A stretch of 64,000 nt of DNA, taken from positions 124,001-188,000 of the forward strand of contig NZ_QOWE01000010.1 in assembly GCF_003334855.1 (NCBI RefSeq), read 5' to 3'. How positions within the stretch are numbered: the stretch's first letter is position 1; every line of letters begins with the position of its first letter. Below the pieces are notes generated by a model that did no database searches, was not told where the DNA came from, and saw nothing but the letters and a program-made list of their open reading frames with translations. This stretch comes from Larkinella punicea (lineage in GTDB: Bacteria; Bacteroidota; Bacteroidia; Cytophagales; Spirosomataceae). The translations under genes were made by a program, and so were the position numbers. Of this stretch, positions 26,867 to 35,781 are shown one piece after another.

Positions 26867-28486
26867 TTAAACCGGGTCCAGCCTGCGCAACTGGGTTTGC
26901 AAACCGAGGCTGCGAATGTCCAGTTCCTGCTCGATCCGACGGATGGACTCTTCGCTGAAGGTCCCCTGCTTGTGCCATTGAATGATCAGATCCCGCTGGT
27001 GGTTGATGACGGCGAGTTCACTCTCGACAAACTCCCGAAAGAAATTCGCAGCCGTGGGTGGTGCTCCTTTTTTGGGTTTTTCGTCCATTCGCAACACCCC
27101 GTTCAGGTAGTTGGTCTGTTGCTCAAACCGGGTTTTTAATTCACTCAGCACCTCGTCGTGCAGGTTCATGGACAGTTCGCCTTCGATATAGGTGATCGAA
27201 CTGGTGGTGATGGCCAGGCGGATTTTCTTTTCTTCCTGCACGGCCTTTCCCGGCGGTTCCTGCACGTTGAGCCAGCGGATAAAAAACGGCAGCGTTAGCC
27301 CCTGGAGCACCAGCGTAACAAAAATGACCATGAACGAGATGAACAGAATCTCATTCCGCATCGGAAAAGCCTTTCCATTGCTCAGGGTCAACGGCAAGGC
27401 CAGCGCCGTGGCCAGCGAAACCACCCCGCGCATCCCGGCCCAGGAGGTGATGAACAGCTCGTTCGGTCTGAACAGGATACGCTTTTTCTTCCCCCGATCC
27501 AGTAACGTGCTGATGTACGCCAGCGGAAAAATCCAGACAATCCGGGTGACGATGGCTACGAAGCTAATCAACAGACCAAAGCCGATGAGCCGTCCCACGG
27601 AATGGTCTTCGATGTTTTTCAGGATCACCGGCATCTGCGACCCGATCAGGATGAATACAAAACCGTTCAAGAGAAAAATGAGAATATTCCAAAAACCGTT
27701 GATCTGCATCCGGGTTTGAAACGAATAAATTTCGTAGGAATTCCAGGCCAGATACAGGCCCGTCGACACCACCGCCAACACACCCGAAACGCCCAGGTGT
27801 TCGGCCAGCAAATATGCCACAAACGGCAGAAGTAGCGTGATGGTCGTGGCCACCGTCGGGTTTTCCAGCTTGTTGTGAATATGCCGAAAGAGGTAGCCGA
27901 TGGCGAGTCCGATGGCGACGCCCCCGGCAGCAACCACCAGAAATTGCAAACCAGCCTGCCAGAAAATAAAACTCCCGCTGGTGACAGCCGCCACCGCATA
28001 CCGGTAGGCAATCAGCGCCGATGCATCATTCACCAGACTTTCGCCCTCCAGAATGGTAATCAGCCGGTTAGGAAGCCCCAGGCCGCGGGTGGCACTTGTG
28101 GCCGCCACCGCATCCGGCGGGGAGGTGATGGCCCCCAGCACAAACGCCAGCGGCCAGCTAAAACCGGGGATGCAATAATGGGCGACCACGGCAACGGTCA
28201 CGGTAGTGAAGAAAACCAGCCAGACCGCCAGCAAACCAATGGGTCGGCGGTAGGCTTTGAATTCGTGCCAGGAAATGTTGCCGGCGGCTTCGTATAACAA
28301 CGGCGGCAGAAAAATCAGAAAAACCACTTCCGACTCCAGGTGAATGTCCGGCACGATGGGCAAAAAGCCCAGCACCAAACCGGCAATCACCAGCAGGATG
28401 GGATACGGTATTTTCAGTTTTTGGGTGACGGAAGCCAGGGCGGCCAGGATGGCCATTAATACTAAAACGATTTCAAGATTGGTCAT
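26867..28486 (-). CDS. CPA1-family Na+/H+ antiporter
   Basis: A 539-residue inner-membrane cation/proton antiporter with about 12 hydrophobic segments in residues 1-410. The motif GESLVNDASALIAY carries the Asn-Asp pair of electroneutral CPA1 transporters, and GAITSPPDAVAATSA is the conserved partner helix. A hydrophilic C-terminal cytoplasmic tail (about 415-539) is helical. It would export Na+ (or K+/Li+) and help pH homeostasis. It faces the GH92 gene and is divergent from the beta-lactamase-like gene. Ion specificity is not resolved. Confidence 0.92.
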   Translation of the reverse strand: MTNLEIVLVLMAILAALASVTQKLKIPYPILLVIAGLVLGFLPIVPDIHLESEVVFLIFLPPLLYEAAGNISWHEFKAYRRPIGLLAVWLVFFTTVTVAVVAHYCIPGFSWPLAFVLGAITSPPDAVAATSATRGLGLPNRLITILEGESLVNDASALIAYRYAVAAVTSGSFIFWQAGLQFLVVAAGGVAIGLAIGYLFRHIHNKLENPTVATTITLLLPFVAYLLAEHLGVSGVLAVVSTGLYLAWNSYEIYSFQTRMQINGFWNILIFLLNGFVFILIGSQMPVILKNIEDHSVGRLIGFGLLISFVAIVTRIVWIFPLAYISTLLDRGKKKRILFRPNELFITSWAGMRGVVSLATALALPLTLSNGKAFPMRNEILFISFMVIFVTLVLQGLTLPFFIRWLNVQEPPGKAVQEEKKIRLAITTSSITYIEGELSMNLHDEVLSELKTRFEQQTNYLNGVLRMDEKPKKGAPPTAANFFREFVESELAVINHQRDLIIQWHKQGTFSEESIRRIEQELDIRSLGLQTQLRRLDPV

Positions 28487-28560
28487 CGAGACGGTTTCTG
28501 TTACAGAAAATGCTTACTTTAGAACGCTAAATCATCCAGCTATTACAACCGAATTAAGGT

Positions 28561-29475
28561 ATGGGTTTTCAATTCGACAAGGCAGTTCGCCGGGGTATTT
28601 CTTTTCTCTTTTTTTCACTGATCTCCCTTTTCTCGTTCGGGCAATCGAAACCTTCGCTGGAACAACTCCGGCAACAAATTGAAGCCCAGTTGGCTAAACA
28701 GCCGGGCCGGTTCGCTGTCGCGTTCAAGGATTTAACCACCGGACAGGAGCTTTTGATTCATGAACGGGAAGAATTTCATGCCGCCAGCACCATGAAAACG
28801 CCGGTCATGATCGAGGTGTACAAACAGGCCACCCAGAAGCGGTTTTCACTGTCCGACTCCATTCTGATCAAAAATGAATTCAAAAGCATCGTCGACGGCA
28901 GTCCGTACAGCCTGAAAGCGACCGACGACAGCGACACGCTGATTTATACCAAAGTCGGCACGAAGCTCCCCCTTTCGGCGGTGATGTACGACATGATTAT
29001 CCTGAGCAGCAACCTCGCCACCAACCTGATCATCGAACGGGTCGACGCCAAAAAAGTGATGCAAACGATGCGTGAAATGGGCGCCAAAGACATGCAGGTT
29101 CGGCGGGGCGTGGAAGACACGAAAGCGTTCCAGCAAGGGCTGAACAATACGACCACCGCTTACGACCTGATGGTGCTGTTCGAAAAAATTGCCACCGGAA
29201 AAGCCGTGAGTCCCGAAGCCTCGCAGGACATGATCCGGATTCTGCTCGATCAGCGGTTCAACTCCGTCATCCCCGCAAAGTTACCCAAAAACGTCAAAGT
29301 GGCGCATAAAACCGGGTCTATTACCTCGGTTCGGCATGATTCGGGCATCGTATTTCTGCCCGATGGCCGACAGTACGTTCTGGTGCTGCTCTCGAAAGAA
29401 ATCAAAAGTGATGCCGCCGTGATCGAGTCCCTGGCCACGGTTTCCGGTATGATTTACCAGTATTTCATCCAATAA
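28561..29475 (+). CDS. Class A beta-lactamase-like serine hydrolase
   Basis: A 304-residue exported protein with a signal peptide (about 1-28, ending LFSFGQ). The SxxK motif is STMK (Ser76, Lys79), the second motif is SSN (in SSNLATN) instead of the usual SDN, and the third is KTG in HKTGSI. An omega-loop Glu candidate is in GVEDTKAFQQGLNN, followed by TTTAYDL, as in class A enzymes. It would work in the periplasm on beta-lactams or peptidoglycan-like substrates. Without a measured comparison I cannot say whether it confers resistance. The 74-base gap to the antiporter gene must hold both divergent promoters. Confidence 0.85.
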   Translation: MGFQFDKAVRRGISFLFFSLISLFSFGQSKPSLEQLRQQIEAQLAKQPGRFAVAFKDLTTGQELLIHEREEFHAASTMKTPVMIEVYKQATQKRFSLSDSILIKNEFKSIVDGSPYSLKATDDSDTLIYTKVGTKLPLSAVMYDMIILSSNLATNLIIERVDAKKVMQTMREMGAKDMQVRRGVEDTKAFQQGLNNTTTAYDLMVLFEKIATGKAVSPEASQDMIRILLDQRFNSVIPAKLPKNVKVAHKTGSITSVRHDSGIVFLPDGRQYVLVLLSKEIKSDAAVIESLATVSGMIYQYFIQ

Positions 29476-29548
29476 GAAGCCAACGCCAGCGTTTTCACTT
29501 TGGTTTGGACTATTATTTGCTTGTAAAACCAATAAATACAACCTACAT

Positions 29549-29631
29549 TTTGCCCCTAAATCCCCTAAAGGGGACTTTACGCATCTGTACGTTAGACTGT
29601 CCAAGTCCCCTTTAGGGGATTTAGGGGCAAA
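29549..29631. repeat. 29-base perfect intergenic inverted repeat
   Basis: Arms at 29549-29577 and 29603-29631 are perfectly complementary over 29 bases with a 25-base loop. Each arm contains the nested near-palindrome CCCCTAAAGGGG preceded by CCCCTAAAT. It lies between the beta-lactamase-like and TlpA-like genes, in a 179-base gap, and ends 23 bases before the next ATG. There is no T run, so it is not a standard terminator. It looks like a REP/MITE-type element or a structured mRNA element. Confidence 0.9.
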
Positions 29632-29654
29632 TTTGAATAGCCTACATAAGAACT

Positions 29655-30893
29655 ATGAAAAAAATCTTCCTCCTCTTTCTCTTCATAGCCCGCTTTTTAC
29701 CAGACGGGTTCTCGCAGGATATGTACCAGGGACCCAGGCCCGAAACCGTCTTTTCCGCAAGCTCCGAACTGGGGTTTCTGAAGGAATTTAATGAGAAATT
29801 CAAAACCGACTTCGATGCCCCGGCGCAATATGCCAAAGCGCAGACAACCGGTGTCGACGGCTGGGAAATGACACTGTTTTCGGCCCGAAAAGCACAACTG
29901 GCGTTCTATCAATCGCATCCGCAGATGAGCCAGTTTTCCGAACCATTCAAAAAATATGTTGAGAACTGCATCCGCTGGAATTACTGGCATTTGCTCATGG
30001 CCTGGCCCATCGTCCGGACCAACGCGCAGGCTACGCAGCAAACTGTGCCATCGCTGCCCGCCGTCATGCTGGAAGGTTTTGATGAGTCGAAAACGAACGA
30101 TGAAACGGCAATGATTGCCGAACCCTATCGAAATTTCCTGTTTTATTACGTGACGTATTTCAATTCAAAGTCCCGGAATTTTGCCAAATATACGCCGGAT
30201 GATCTGCACAAAATGCTTCCGGAAAAAGCCGGTTATGCCCGCCAGCACCTGAACGGAAAACCGTACCAGTATGCCCTGGCCCGGCTATTGCTCGATAATT
30301 GCGAAAAGGCAACGCCTTCGTCGGTGCGCGAAGTGTTTGCGGCCCTCACAGCCACCCCGAACGCAACGGCCTATACGGAACTGGTAAAAACACGCTGTGG
30401 AGACGTGATGAGCCGGAAAGACGAACCCAAACCGGCCGCAGCCGCTGCGAAGAAAAAACCGGTCGATCCGAATGTATTTTCGTTTCTGAACCAGAACGGC
30501 GAGTCCGTCACGCTGGACGATTTTAAGGGCAAGGTGGTGTATCTGGACATCTGGGCGAGTTGGTGCGGACCGTGCATCGGTGAGGTGCCGCACTCCAAAA
30601 AACTCTATGAGCGCCTGACGAAGAAGCAGTTGGAAAAAGTCGCGTTCCTCTATATCTCCATCGATGATTCGGAAGCGAATTGGAAGAATGCCTTAGAAAA
30701 ACACCAGCTACCCGGCGACCAGGGCTGGTCGAAGGGCGGCTGGCGCTCGCGAATTGTGCAGTATTTTGGGGTTCAGAGCATTCCGCGTTACATCCTGATC
30801 GACAAAAAAGGCCAGATGGCCGATCTGAATGCCAAACGCCCCAGCACAGCCGATGCCATTTATGAGGACATCGTGAAACTGCTGGAGAACTGA
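29655..30893 (+). CDS. TlpA-like thioredoxin-fold protein
   Basis: A 412-residue exported protein with a signal peptide (about 1-20, ending GFSQ). It has a long helical N-terminal region (about 25-255) and a C-terminal thioredoxin domain (about 272-410) with the redox motif WASWCGPCIGEVP (Cys304 and Cys307) and the cis-Pro region QSIPRYILID. Such TlpA/ResA-like proteins act as periplasmic disulfide reductases, often in respiration or nutrient uptake loci in this phylum. It is convergent with the ThuA gene, 6 bases apart. The role of the helical half is unknown. Confidence 0.9.
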   Translation: MKKIFLLFLFIARFLPDGFSQDMYQGPRPETVFSASSELGFLKEFNEKFKTDFDAPAQYAKAQTTGVDGWEMTLFSARKAQLAFYQSHPQMSQFSEPFKKYVENCIRWNYWHLLMAWPIVRTNAQATQQTVPSLPAVMLEGFDESKTNDETAMIAEPYRNFLFYYVTYFNSKSRNFAKYTPDDLHKMLPEKAGYARQHLNGKPYQYALARLLLDNCEKATPSSVREVFAALTATPNATAYTELVKTRCGDVMSRKDEPKPAAAAAKKKPVDPNVFSFLNQNGESVTLDDFKGKVVYLDIWASWCGPCIGEVPHSKKLYERLTKKQLEKVAFLYISIDDSEANWKNALEKHQLPGDQGWSKGGWRSRIVQYFGVQSIPRYILIDKKGQMADLNAKRPSTADAIYEDIVKLLEN

Positions 30894-30899
30894 CCGGTT

Positions 30900-31745
30900 T
30901 TAATTATCCCGGATCGGCGTGTCCCGCGAATCGGCATAGGCTTTACCGAAATCGATTTTCTTCACCTGACTGGCTACGTACTGAATGCCCTGAAAAATGT
31001 GTTTCATGAACAGCGGTTCCGAATAATCCTTTTTGTCGTGGCCGAGTGTCGTACACCAAGTGTAACCGCCGTCGAAGTGGTAGTACCAGGCGGCCGGATA
31101 AAGATTGGTAAAAGAACCGCCAAACATCTTCACTTTATCGGGTTCCTCGCCGTTGAGGGAGGTCAGGTCGTGGGCCATGACTACGGTGGGTCCCGGTGAC
31201 ATTTCCTTGGTAAAATAGAATTCGTCCTCCTTCTCCCAGACTTTCGGAATGCCCTGCATCGACGGATGTTTGGTGTCGATCACGACGGTTTTGAACTTCT
31301 GAAATTTAGGATGCCAGGCGAAGGTGCCGCCAATCATGCGCTTGAACCAGGTCCAGTTCCGCTCGGTCCCCGTCACCGAATGCACACCCACAAAACCGCC
31401 CCCGGCTTCGATGTACCGCCGGAACGAAAGCCGCTGGGCGTCGGTGTCGAAGACATCGTTGTTGGTGCTGGGAAAAACCAGGAGCGTGTATTGTTTCAGG
31501 TTGTCTTCCGTAAAAACCGACGGCTGATCCGTGACGTCCACCTTAAAACCGTGTTCTTCGCCCAGCTTCTGAATGCTCTTTGCGGCAAACGGAATGTTGT
31601 CGTGGACGTATCCTTTCCCGTTTTTGGTATACACCAACACCTTGACTTTCTTCCAGTTCACCTGAGCACTCTGACCCCAGCCAACGGACGAAGTCAGCAG
31701 CAGCAAAAACAAACCAAAGCGCAATCCCGTAGCCAATCGATTCAT
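30900..31745 (-). CDS. ThuA domain-containing protein
   Basis: A 281-residue exported protein with a signal peptide (about 1-24, ending VGWGQ). The ThuA-like (class I glutamine amidotransferase-like) fold is seen in LLVFPSTNNDVF, the conserved GGGFVGVHSVTGTERNW, GGTFAWHP, and a C-terminal GYTWCTTLGHDKKDYSEPLF. ThuA proteins are linked to oxidised (3-keto) disaccharide metabolism. It is the last gene of a four-gene reverse operon with three Gfo/Idh/MocA oxidoreductases, 18 bases after the preceding stop. The enzymatic activity is not established for the family. Confidence 0.9.
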   Translation of the reverse strand: MNRLATGLRFGLFLLLLTSSVGWGQSAQVNWKKVKVLVYTKNGKGYVHDNIPFAAKSIQKLGEEHGFKVDVTDQPSVFTEDNLKQYTLLVFPSTNNDVFDTDAQRLSFRRYIEAGGGFVGVHSVTGTERNWTWFKRMIGGTFAWHPKFQKFKTVVIDTKHPSMQGIPKVWEKEDEFYFTKEMSPGPTVVMAHDLTSLNGEEPDKVKMFGGSFTNLYPAAWYYHFDGGYTWCTTLGHDKKDYSEPLFMKHIFQGIQYVASQVKKIDFGKAYADSRDTPIRDN

Positions 31746-31763
31746 GAATAGTTCGATAAAAAA

Positions 31764-32936
31764 TTAAACTTTTAGTTTGACCTGCTGGGCCTGTTTCTGG
31801 GCTTTCAACGCCAGTTCCGTCGCCAGGAAACAATGCGCCTGGGTCATGGCGGTTTCGGTGCGGTTCAGAATATCATCGATGAGCTGGGTGCCGTAAGGCG
31901 TCGTTTCCTTGCTGCAGTCGATGTACTTCGTTTCCTTATTATCGACCAGAATCAGGTGGTTGCCGCCGTCGCGTCCGGCAATGTCGACGTTCTTCCGCAG
32001 CTCGATAAAACCGTCGGTGCCGAGAATGGTCAGCCGCCCGTCTCCCCAGGATTTCAGGCCGTCGGGCGTGAACCAGTCGACGCGGATGTAGCCGGTTCCG
32101 CCGTTGCCGCGCACCATCGCATCACCAAAATCTTCAAATTTCGGGTATTGCGGATGGTTCGTATTGCCAACCTGTGACGCAACGACTTCGGCCTGGGTGG
32201 AACCCGTGAAAAACAGAAACTGGTCGAACTGGTGCGAGGCAATGTCGCAGATGATCCCGCCAAACCGCTGCTTGTCGAAAAACCACTCGGGGCGCGTTTT
32301 GGCATTCATGCGGTGGGGCCCCAAACCGATGGTCTGAATGACTTTGCCGATCGCTCCGGCTTTCACCAGCTCACCCGCCTTCACCGTCGCCTTGTTTTCA
32401 AACCGTTCGCTGTACATGATCGAATAAATCCGCTTAGTGGCCTGCTGAACCTTGCGAACTTCGGCCAGTTGCTCGAGCGTCGTAATACCGGGTTTGTCGG
32501 CCATGTAATCCTTTCCGGCCTTCATCACCCGAATGCCGAGCGGGGCGCGTTCGTCGGGAATGCCGGCACTAACCACCAGTTGAATCGAGCCGTCGTCCAG
32601 AATTTCCTTTTCGCTTTTGGCGAGTTTGGCATCAGGGTAGCGCTTCGTGAACGCAGCCGCCAGATCCGGTTCTTTGGCGTAAAACGAAACAAGCTGCCCT
32701 CCCCCGCGAATGACGGCTTCGACCTGACCATAAATATGACCGTGATTCAGGCCAATGGCCGAAAACCGGATGCGGGCCGCTCCTTTCGGACGGCTGCTGC
32801 CCACCACGGGAACCGAATACGGGATTCCGGGAGCGGCCAGAAGTTCTTTGGGAAGGGCCGTCAAACCGGCGAGTCCGGCCGCGGTGGTAACGGATTCTTT
32901 GATAAACCGTCGCCGGTTGGCTTGTGATTTGTTCAT
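31764..32936 (-). CDS. Gfo/Idh/MocA oxidoreductase, Tat-exported (third of operon)
   Basis: A 390-residue periplasmic NAD(P)-dependent sugar oxidoreductase. The twin-arginine signal NRRRFIKES is near the N terminus. The nucleotide-binding strand is AIGLNHGHIYGQVEAVI, where the usual GxGxxG is changed to GLNHGH. The Lys-Pro motif (DYMADKPGITT) and the substrate domain (e.g. FGGIICDIASHQFDQFLFF) are present. The start is ATG 32936, 7 bases after the preceding stop. The longer frame from 32963 overlaps that gene and adds residues before the Tat signal. Context suggests oxidation of a glycoside or polyol; the substrate is unknown. Confidence 0.87.
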   Translation of the reverse strand: MNKSQANRRRFIKESVTTAAGLAGLTALPKELLAAPGIPYSVPVVGSSRPKGAARIRFSAIGLNHGHIYGQVEAVIRGGGQLVSFYAKEPDLAAAFTKRYPDAKLAKSEKEILDDGSIQLVVSAGIPDERAPLGIRVMKAGKDYMADKPGITTLEQLAEVRKVQQATKRIYSIMYSERFENKATVKAGELVKAGAIGKVIQTIGLGPHRMNAKTRPEWFFDKQRFGGIICDIASHQFDQFLFFTGSTQAEVVASQVGNTNHPQYPKFEDFGDAMVRGNGGTGYIRVDWFTPDGLKSWGDGRLTILGTDGFIELRKNVDIAGRDGGNHLILVDNKETKYIDCSKETTPYGTQLIDDILNRTETAMTQAHCFLATELALKAQKQAQQVKLKV

Positions 32937-32943
32937 GGTCGTT

Positions 32944-34341
32944 TCACTTTGTCGCGAGTTCACTTTTGGATTTCTTGGCCAGTTCGAGTGCCTGCGTGGT
33001 CGTGTAGTACTTCGAAATCATGTTCGGAACCTCCCAGGCGGGCAAGGCACCGGCTTTCAGATAATCGAGGTATTTTTGTGCCACACGGCCAAAATGCGCT
33101 TCGTGGCCTTCCTTGTATTTTTCCGGGATGACCACTTCCCAGCCTTTGGCAATTTTCTTCACCTCGACGCCCGGGAATTCTTTCTGGATATTCGGCAAAA
33201 CCGTTTTCAGCGCAGCTTCCAGATCCGTGTTTTTGTCAACCGCTTCGATGTAGAGCGTCGGTTTGTATTGCTGCTCGGCCCCCTGACGAATGATCAGATT
33301 GGCTTTCGTTCCCCGCATGATCGAATAGTGGGTATCGCCCGTGCCTTCCGGTGCTTTGTATTTCCAGATCACCGATACCTTGGCGTGAACCCCACGAAGC
33401 TGGTAGTTGATTTCGCCATTGCTATACACCTTCAACACGCTGTCTTTCACTACATCTTTCTTGAGATAGTCCGGAAAAGCGTCCTGCTTGGTGATGGCTT
33501 TGAACTGACTCAGCGTCATGTCGGTCGTCCAGCGACGGGCCGACGTCAGGCTAATATCCTTTTGGTAATCAATGGTTTGTTCCGGAAAACATTCCCACTG
33601 CACCAGATCGACGAGGTGAGTGGTTACATCCACGATGCCTTCGCCCTGCTGGGCTACATCCATAAACCAGGATGGACGGGTCAGGATGCTGCCCGAGACG
33701 TTCTTGTAAAAATGGTGAACACTTTCCTTGGTAACCGCCGGATTTTCGGGTGTTCCTTTTTCCAGTGTTCCGAACAAATCGGCCTGCTGTGAGAAAGCCC
33801 GTTGCAGCATCGTGCTGATCTCGTAGCGTTCGGTCATGATGTCATACAACAGCACCTTGTTCTTTTCGGCGGTCGCAAATGCCTCTTTCAACTGGTCGAA
33901 GTTGGCCGCGCTGATCACCATCGGTTTGTCGGCCAGAACGTTAAATCCGGCACCCACAGTTTTCTGGATGTAGTCGGTTTTCAGGCGGTTATTGCCCGCC
34001 ATGACCACCACATTCCCGGCCTTGTCGGTTAGCATTTTATCGAGAAAATCAGTACCCAGGTAGACGTCTTCATGCCAGTGCGTCGGGTCTTCCGGGCGAG
34101 CGTTGTAGCCCTTGATTTTATCCAGATGAAGCTGCACATCCGGGCCGTCCGGGGCGTAGACATGCACCGTCGAATCGACGCCATCAAACATGGTTTTCTG
34201 CACCAGGGCCGCATGAAAATGACCGGGGTCGAGGGTAATCAGATGAATCATGTCATCTTTCTTTTGATCTGACTGACAAGCGGTGAGTAAGGCAGCCATC
34301 AACAGGCTGCCGGCAACGGGGGCTACTTTCATTCGAAGCAT
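32944..34341 (-). CDS. Gfo/Idh/MocA-like lipoprotein (oxidoreductase C-terminal domain type)
   Basis: A 465-residue protein with a lipoprotein signal ending LLTAC, so it is membrane-anchored. The Rossmann-like half starts MIHLITLDPGHFHAAL and lacks the GxGxxG motif. The NVLADKPMVIS stretch (Lys-Pro motif) and the dehydrogenase-like second half with DVTTHLVDLVQWE are kept. This is the Oxidoreduct_C-type architecture found next to other Gfo/Idh genes in Bacteroidota. The reading frame extends to GTG 34356, but ATG 34341 (or 34332) gives the better signal peptide. Whether it still binds NAD is doubtful. Confidence 0.85.
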   Translation of the reverse strand: MLRMKVAPVAGSLLMAALLTACQSDQKKDDMIHLITLDPGHFHAALVQKTMFDGVDSTVHVYAPDGPDVQLHLDKIKGYNARPEDPTHWHEDVYLGTDFLDKMLTDKAGNVVVMAGNNRLKTDYIQKTVGAGFNVLADKPMVISAANFDQLKEAFATAEKNKVLLYDIMTERYEISTMLQRAFSQQADLFGTLEKGTPENPAVTKESVHHFYKNVSGSILTRPSWFMDVAQQGEGIVDVTTHLVDLVQWECFPEQTIDYQKDISLTSARRWTTDMTLSQFKAITKQDAFPDYLKKDVVKDSVLKVYSNGEINYQLRGVHAKVSVIWKYKAPEGTGDTHYSIMRGTKANLIIRQGAEQQYKPTLYIEAVDKNTDLEAALKTVLPNIQKEFPGVEVKKIAKGWEVVIPEKYKEGHEAHFGRVAQKYLDYLKAGALPAWEVPNMISKYYTTTQALELAKKSKSELATK

Positions 34342-34359
34342 TTCGGTTAAACGCACTGA

Positions 34360-35781
34360 TTATTTTGATTTGGTGGAGGCAACAACTTGAATGGCATAGG
34401 GCGACCGCTGCGTGCGGGACAAGAGTTTATTGGCCTCCGCATCGTTCTTAAACTGCTCTTTTTTCGGGTCCCAATACAGTTTCCGATCCAGTTTCATGGC
34501 TGCGTGGTGGAGCAGACAGGCCGAACACGACCGGTGACCTACTTCGGCGGGGGCAATGGGCTCCTTGCGGCTCACGATGCTTTCCAGCCAGTTGCCGTGG
34601 TGTTCTTTGCTGACCGGCAAATGAATTTCGTTTGGCCCGATCACTGACTCCAGAATCTTCGGATCGCTGGCATCCAGGGCTTTGGCAGCTTTCTGTTTGG
34701 CAATGGGATCGCTGGCGGTAACGGAGGAATCGCCCCGCGACACAAAAATCCAGCCGTCGGTGCCTTCAAACTTGATCCCGTTGGGCAACTCGTTGCTGAC
34801 CACCATCCGGACGCCGTTTTCGTACAGGGCTTCGGTGCGGAAAATACCATGAACATCCCACAGGCCTTTCTTCGGAAAATCGGCTTTTCCCCAGATTTCC
34901 ACCGGCCCGGTGTATTCGGTATTCATGGCCCAGTGGGAGCAGTCGATGTGGTGCGAGCCCCACCCGGTGATCATGCCCGCGCCGAACTGTTCGCAGCGCA
35001 ACCAGCCCGGACGGTCGTAGTCTTTCTGCGGATGGACGCGTTTTTCGGTATAATAAACCTCGGGCGTTGTGCCGAGCCACATGTCATAATTCAGATTTTT
35101 CGGGATCGGCATTTCCGGTTCTTCCTCGCCGGAAGGGTCACCGGGCAAGCCGACGGACACGGTTTTCAACTGACCAATCCGCCCGTTGCGAACGAGTTCG
35201 GCCGCAAACCGGAACTGGTGCGACGACCGCTGCTGACTCCCCACCTGCATGATCCGCCCCGTCCGTTTCACCGCATCGGCCATCAGTCGCCCTTCCGAAA
35301 TGGTCAGCGACGCCGGTTTTTGCATGTATACATCTTTTCCGGCATTGACGGCGTGAACCACCATCGGCGCGTGCCAGTGGTCGGGCGTGCTGATCAAAAC
35401 CGCGTCGATGTCCTTGTTGGCCAGCAACTCGCGGTAGTCGCCATAACCCCGCACACCATCGTACGATTTACCGGTTTTCTTGGCGTAAACCCCATTGACG
35501 AGTTGTTTCCCTTCTTCGACGCGCTTGCTGTCGACATCGCAGACGGCCATGATCAGGGCATTGTCATACTGCCAGACACCCGGCATGTCGTGCGTCCGCG
35601 AAATGCGGCCAACGCCAATCGCGCCGACGTTGATGCGGTTGCTGGGGGCATTTCTACCAAAGACCGAGGCCGGTACGATGGTTGGAAAACCGCTGACAAG
35701 GGCGGTTGTTGCGAGGGCTCCTTTGGTGGTCAGATCGAGAAATTTTCTCCGGGAGACCACTGATTTTTTTTCCGGTGCCAT
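34360..35781 (-). CDS. Gfo/Idh/MocA oxidoreductase, Tat-exported (first of operon)
   Basis: A 473-residue protein with a twin-arginine signal SRRKFLDLTTKG and a Rossmann motif GAIGVGRISRTH. DVYMQKPASLTISEG carries the Lys-Pro motif, and the substrate domain contains GAGMITGWGSHHIDCSHW. It is probably periplasmic. ATG 35781 is chosen, because the longer frame (from 35916) reads through the upstream inverted repeat. It heads a four-gene operon with gaps of at most 18 bases. Together with ThuA it suggests stepwise oxidation and rearrangement of a glycoside, as in 3-keto-sugar routes. The substrate cannot be read from sequence. Confidence 0.9.
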   Translation of the reverse strand: MAPEKKSVVSRRKFLDLTTKGALATTALVSGFPTIVPASVFGRNAPSNRINVGAIGVGRISRTHDMPGVWQYDNALIMAVCDVDSKRVEEGKQLVNGVYAKKTGKSYDGVRGYGDYRELLANKDIDAVLISTPDHWHAPMVVHAVNAGKDVYMQKPASLTISEGRLMADAVKRTGRIMQVGSQQRSSHQFRFAAELVRNGRIGQLKTVSVGLPGDPSGEEEPEMPIPKNLNYDMWLGTTPEVYYTEKRVHPQKDYDRPGWLRCEQFGAGMITGWGSHHIDCSHWAMNTEYTGPVEIWGKADFPKKGLWDVHGIFRTEALYENGVRMVVSNELPNGIKFEGTDGWIFVSRGDSSVTASDPIAKQKAAKALDASDPKILESVIGPNEIHLPVSKEHHGNWLESIVSRKEPIAPAEVGHRSCSACLLHHAAMKLDRKLYWDPKKEQFKNDAEANKLLSRTQRSPYAIQVVASTKSK

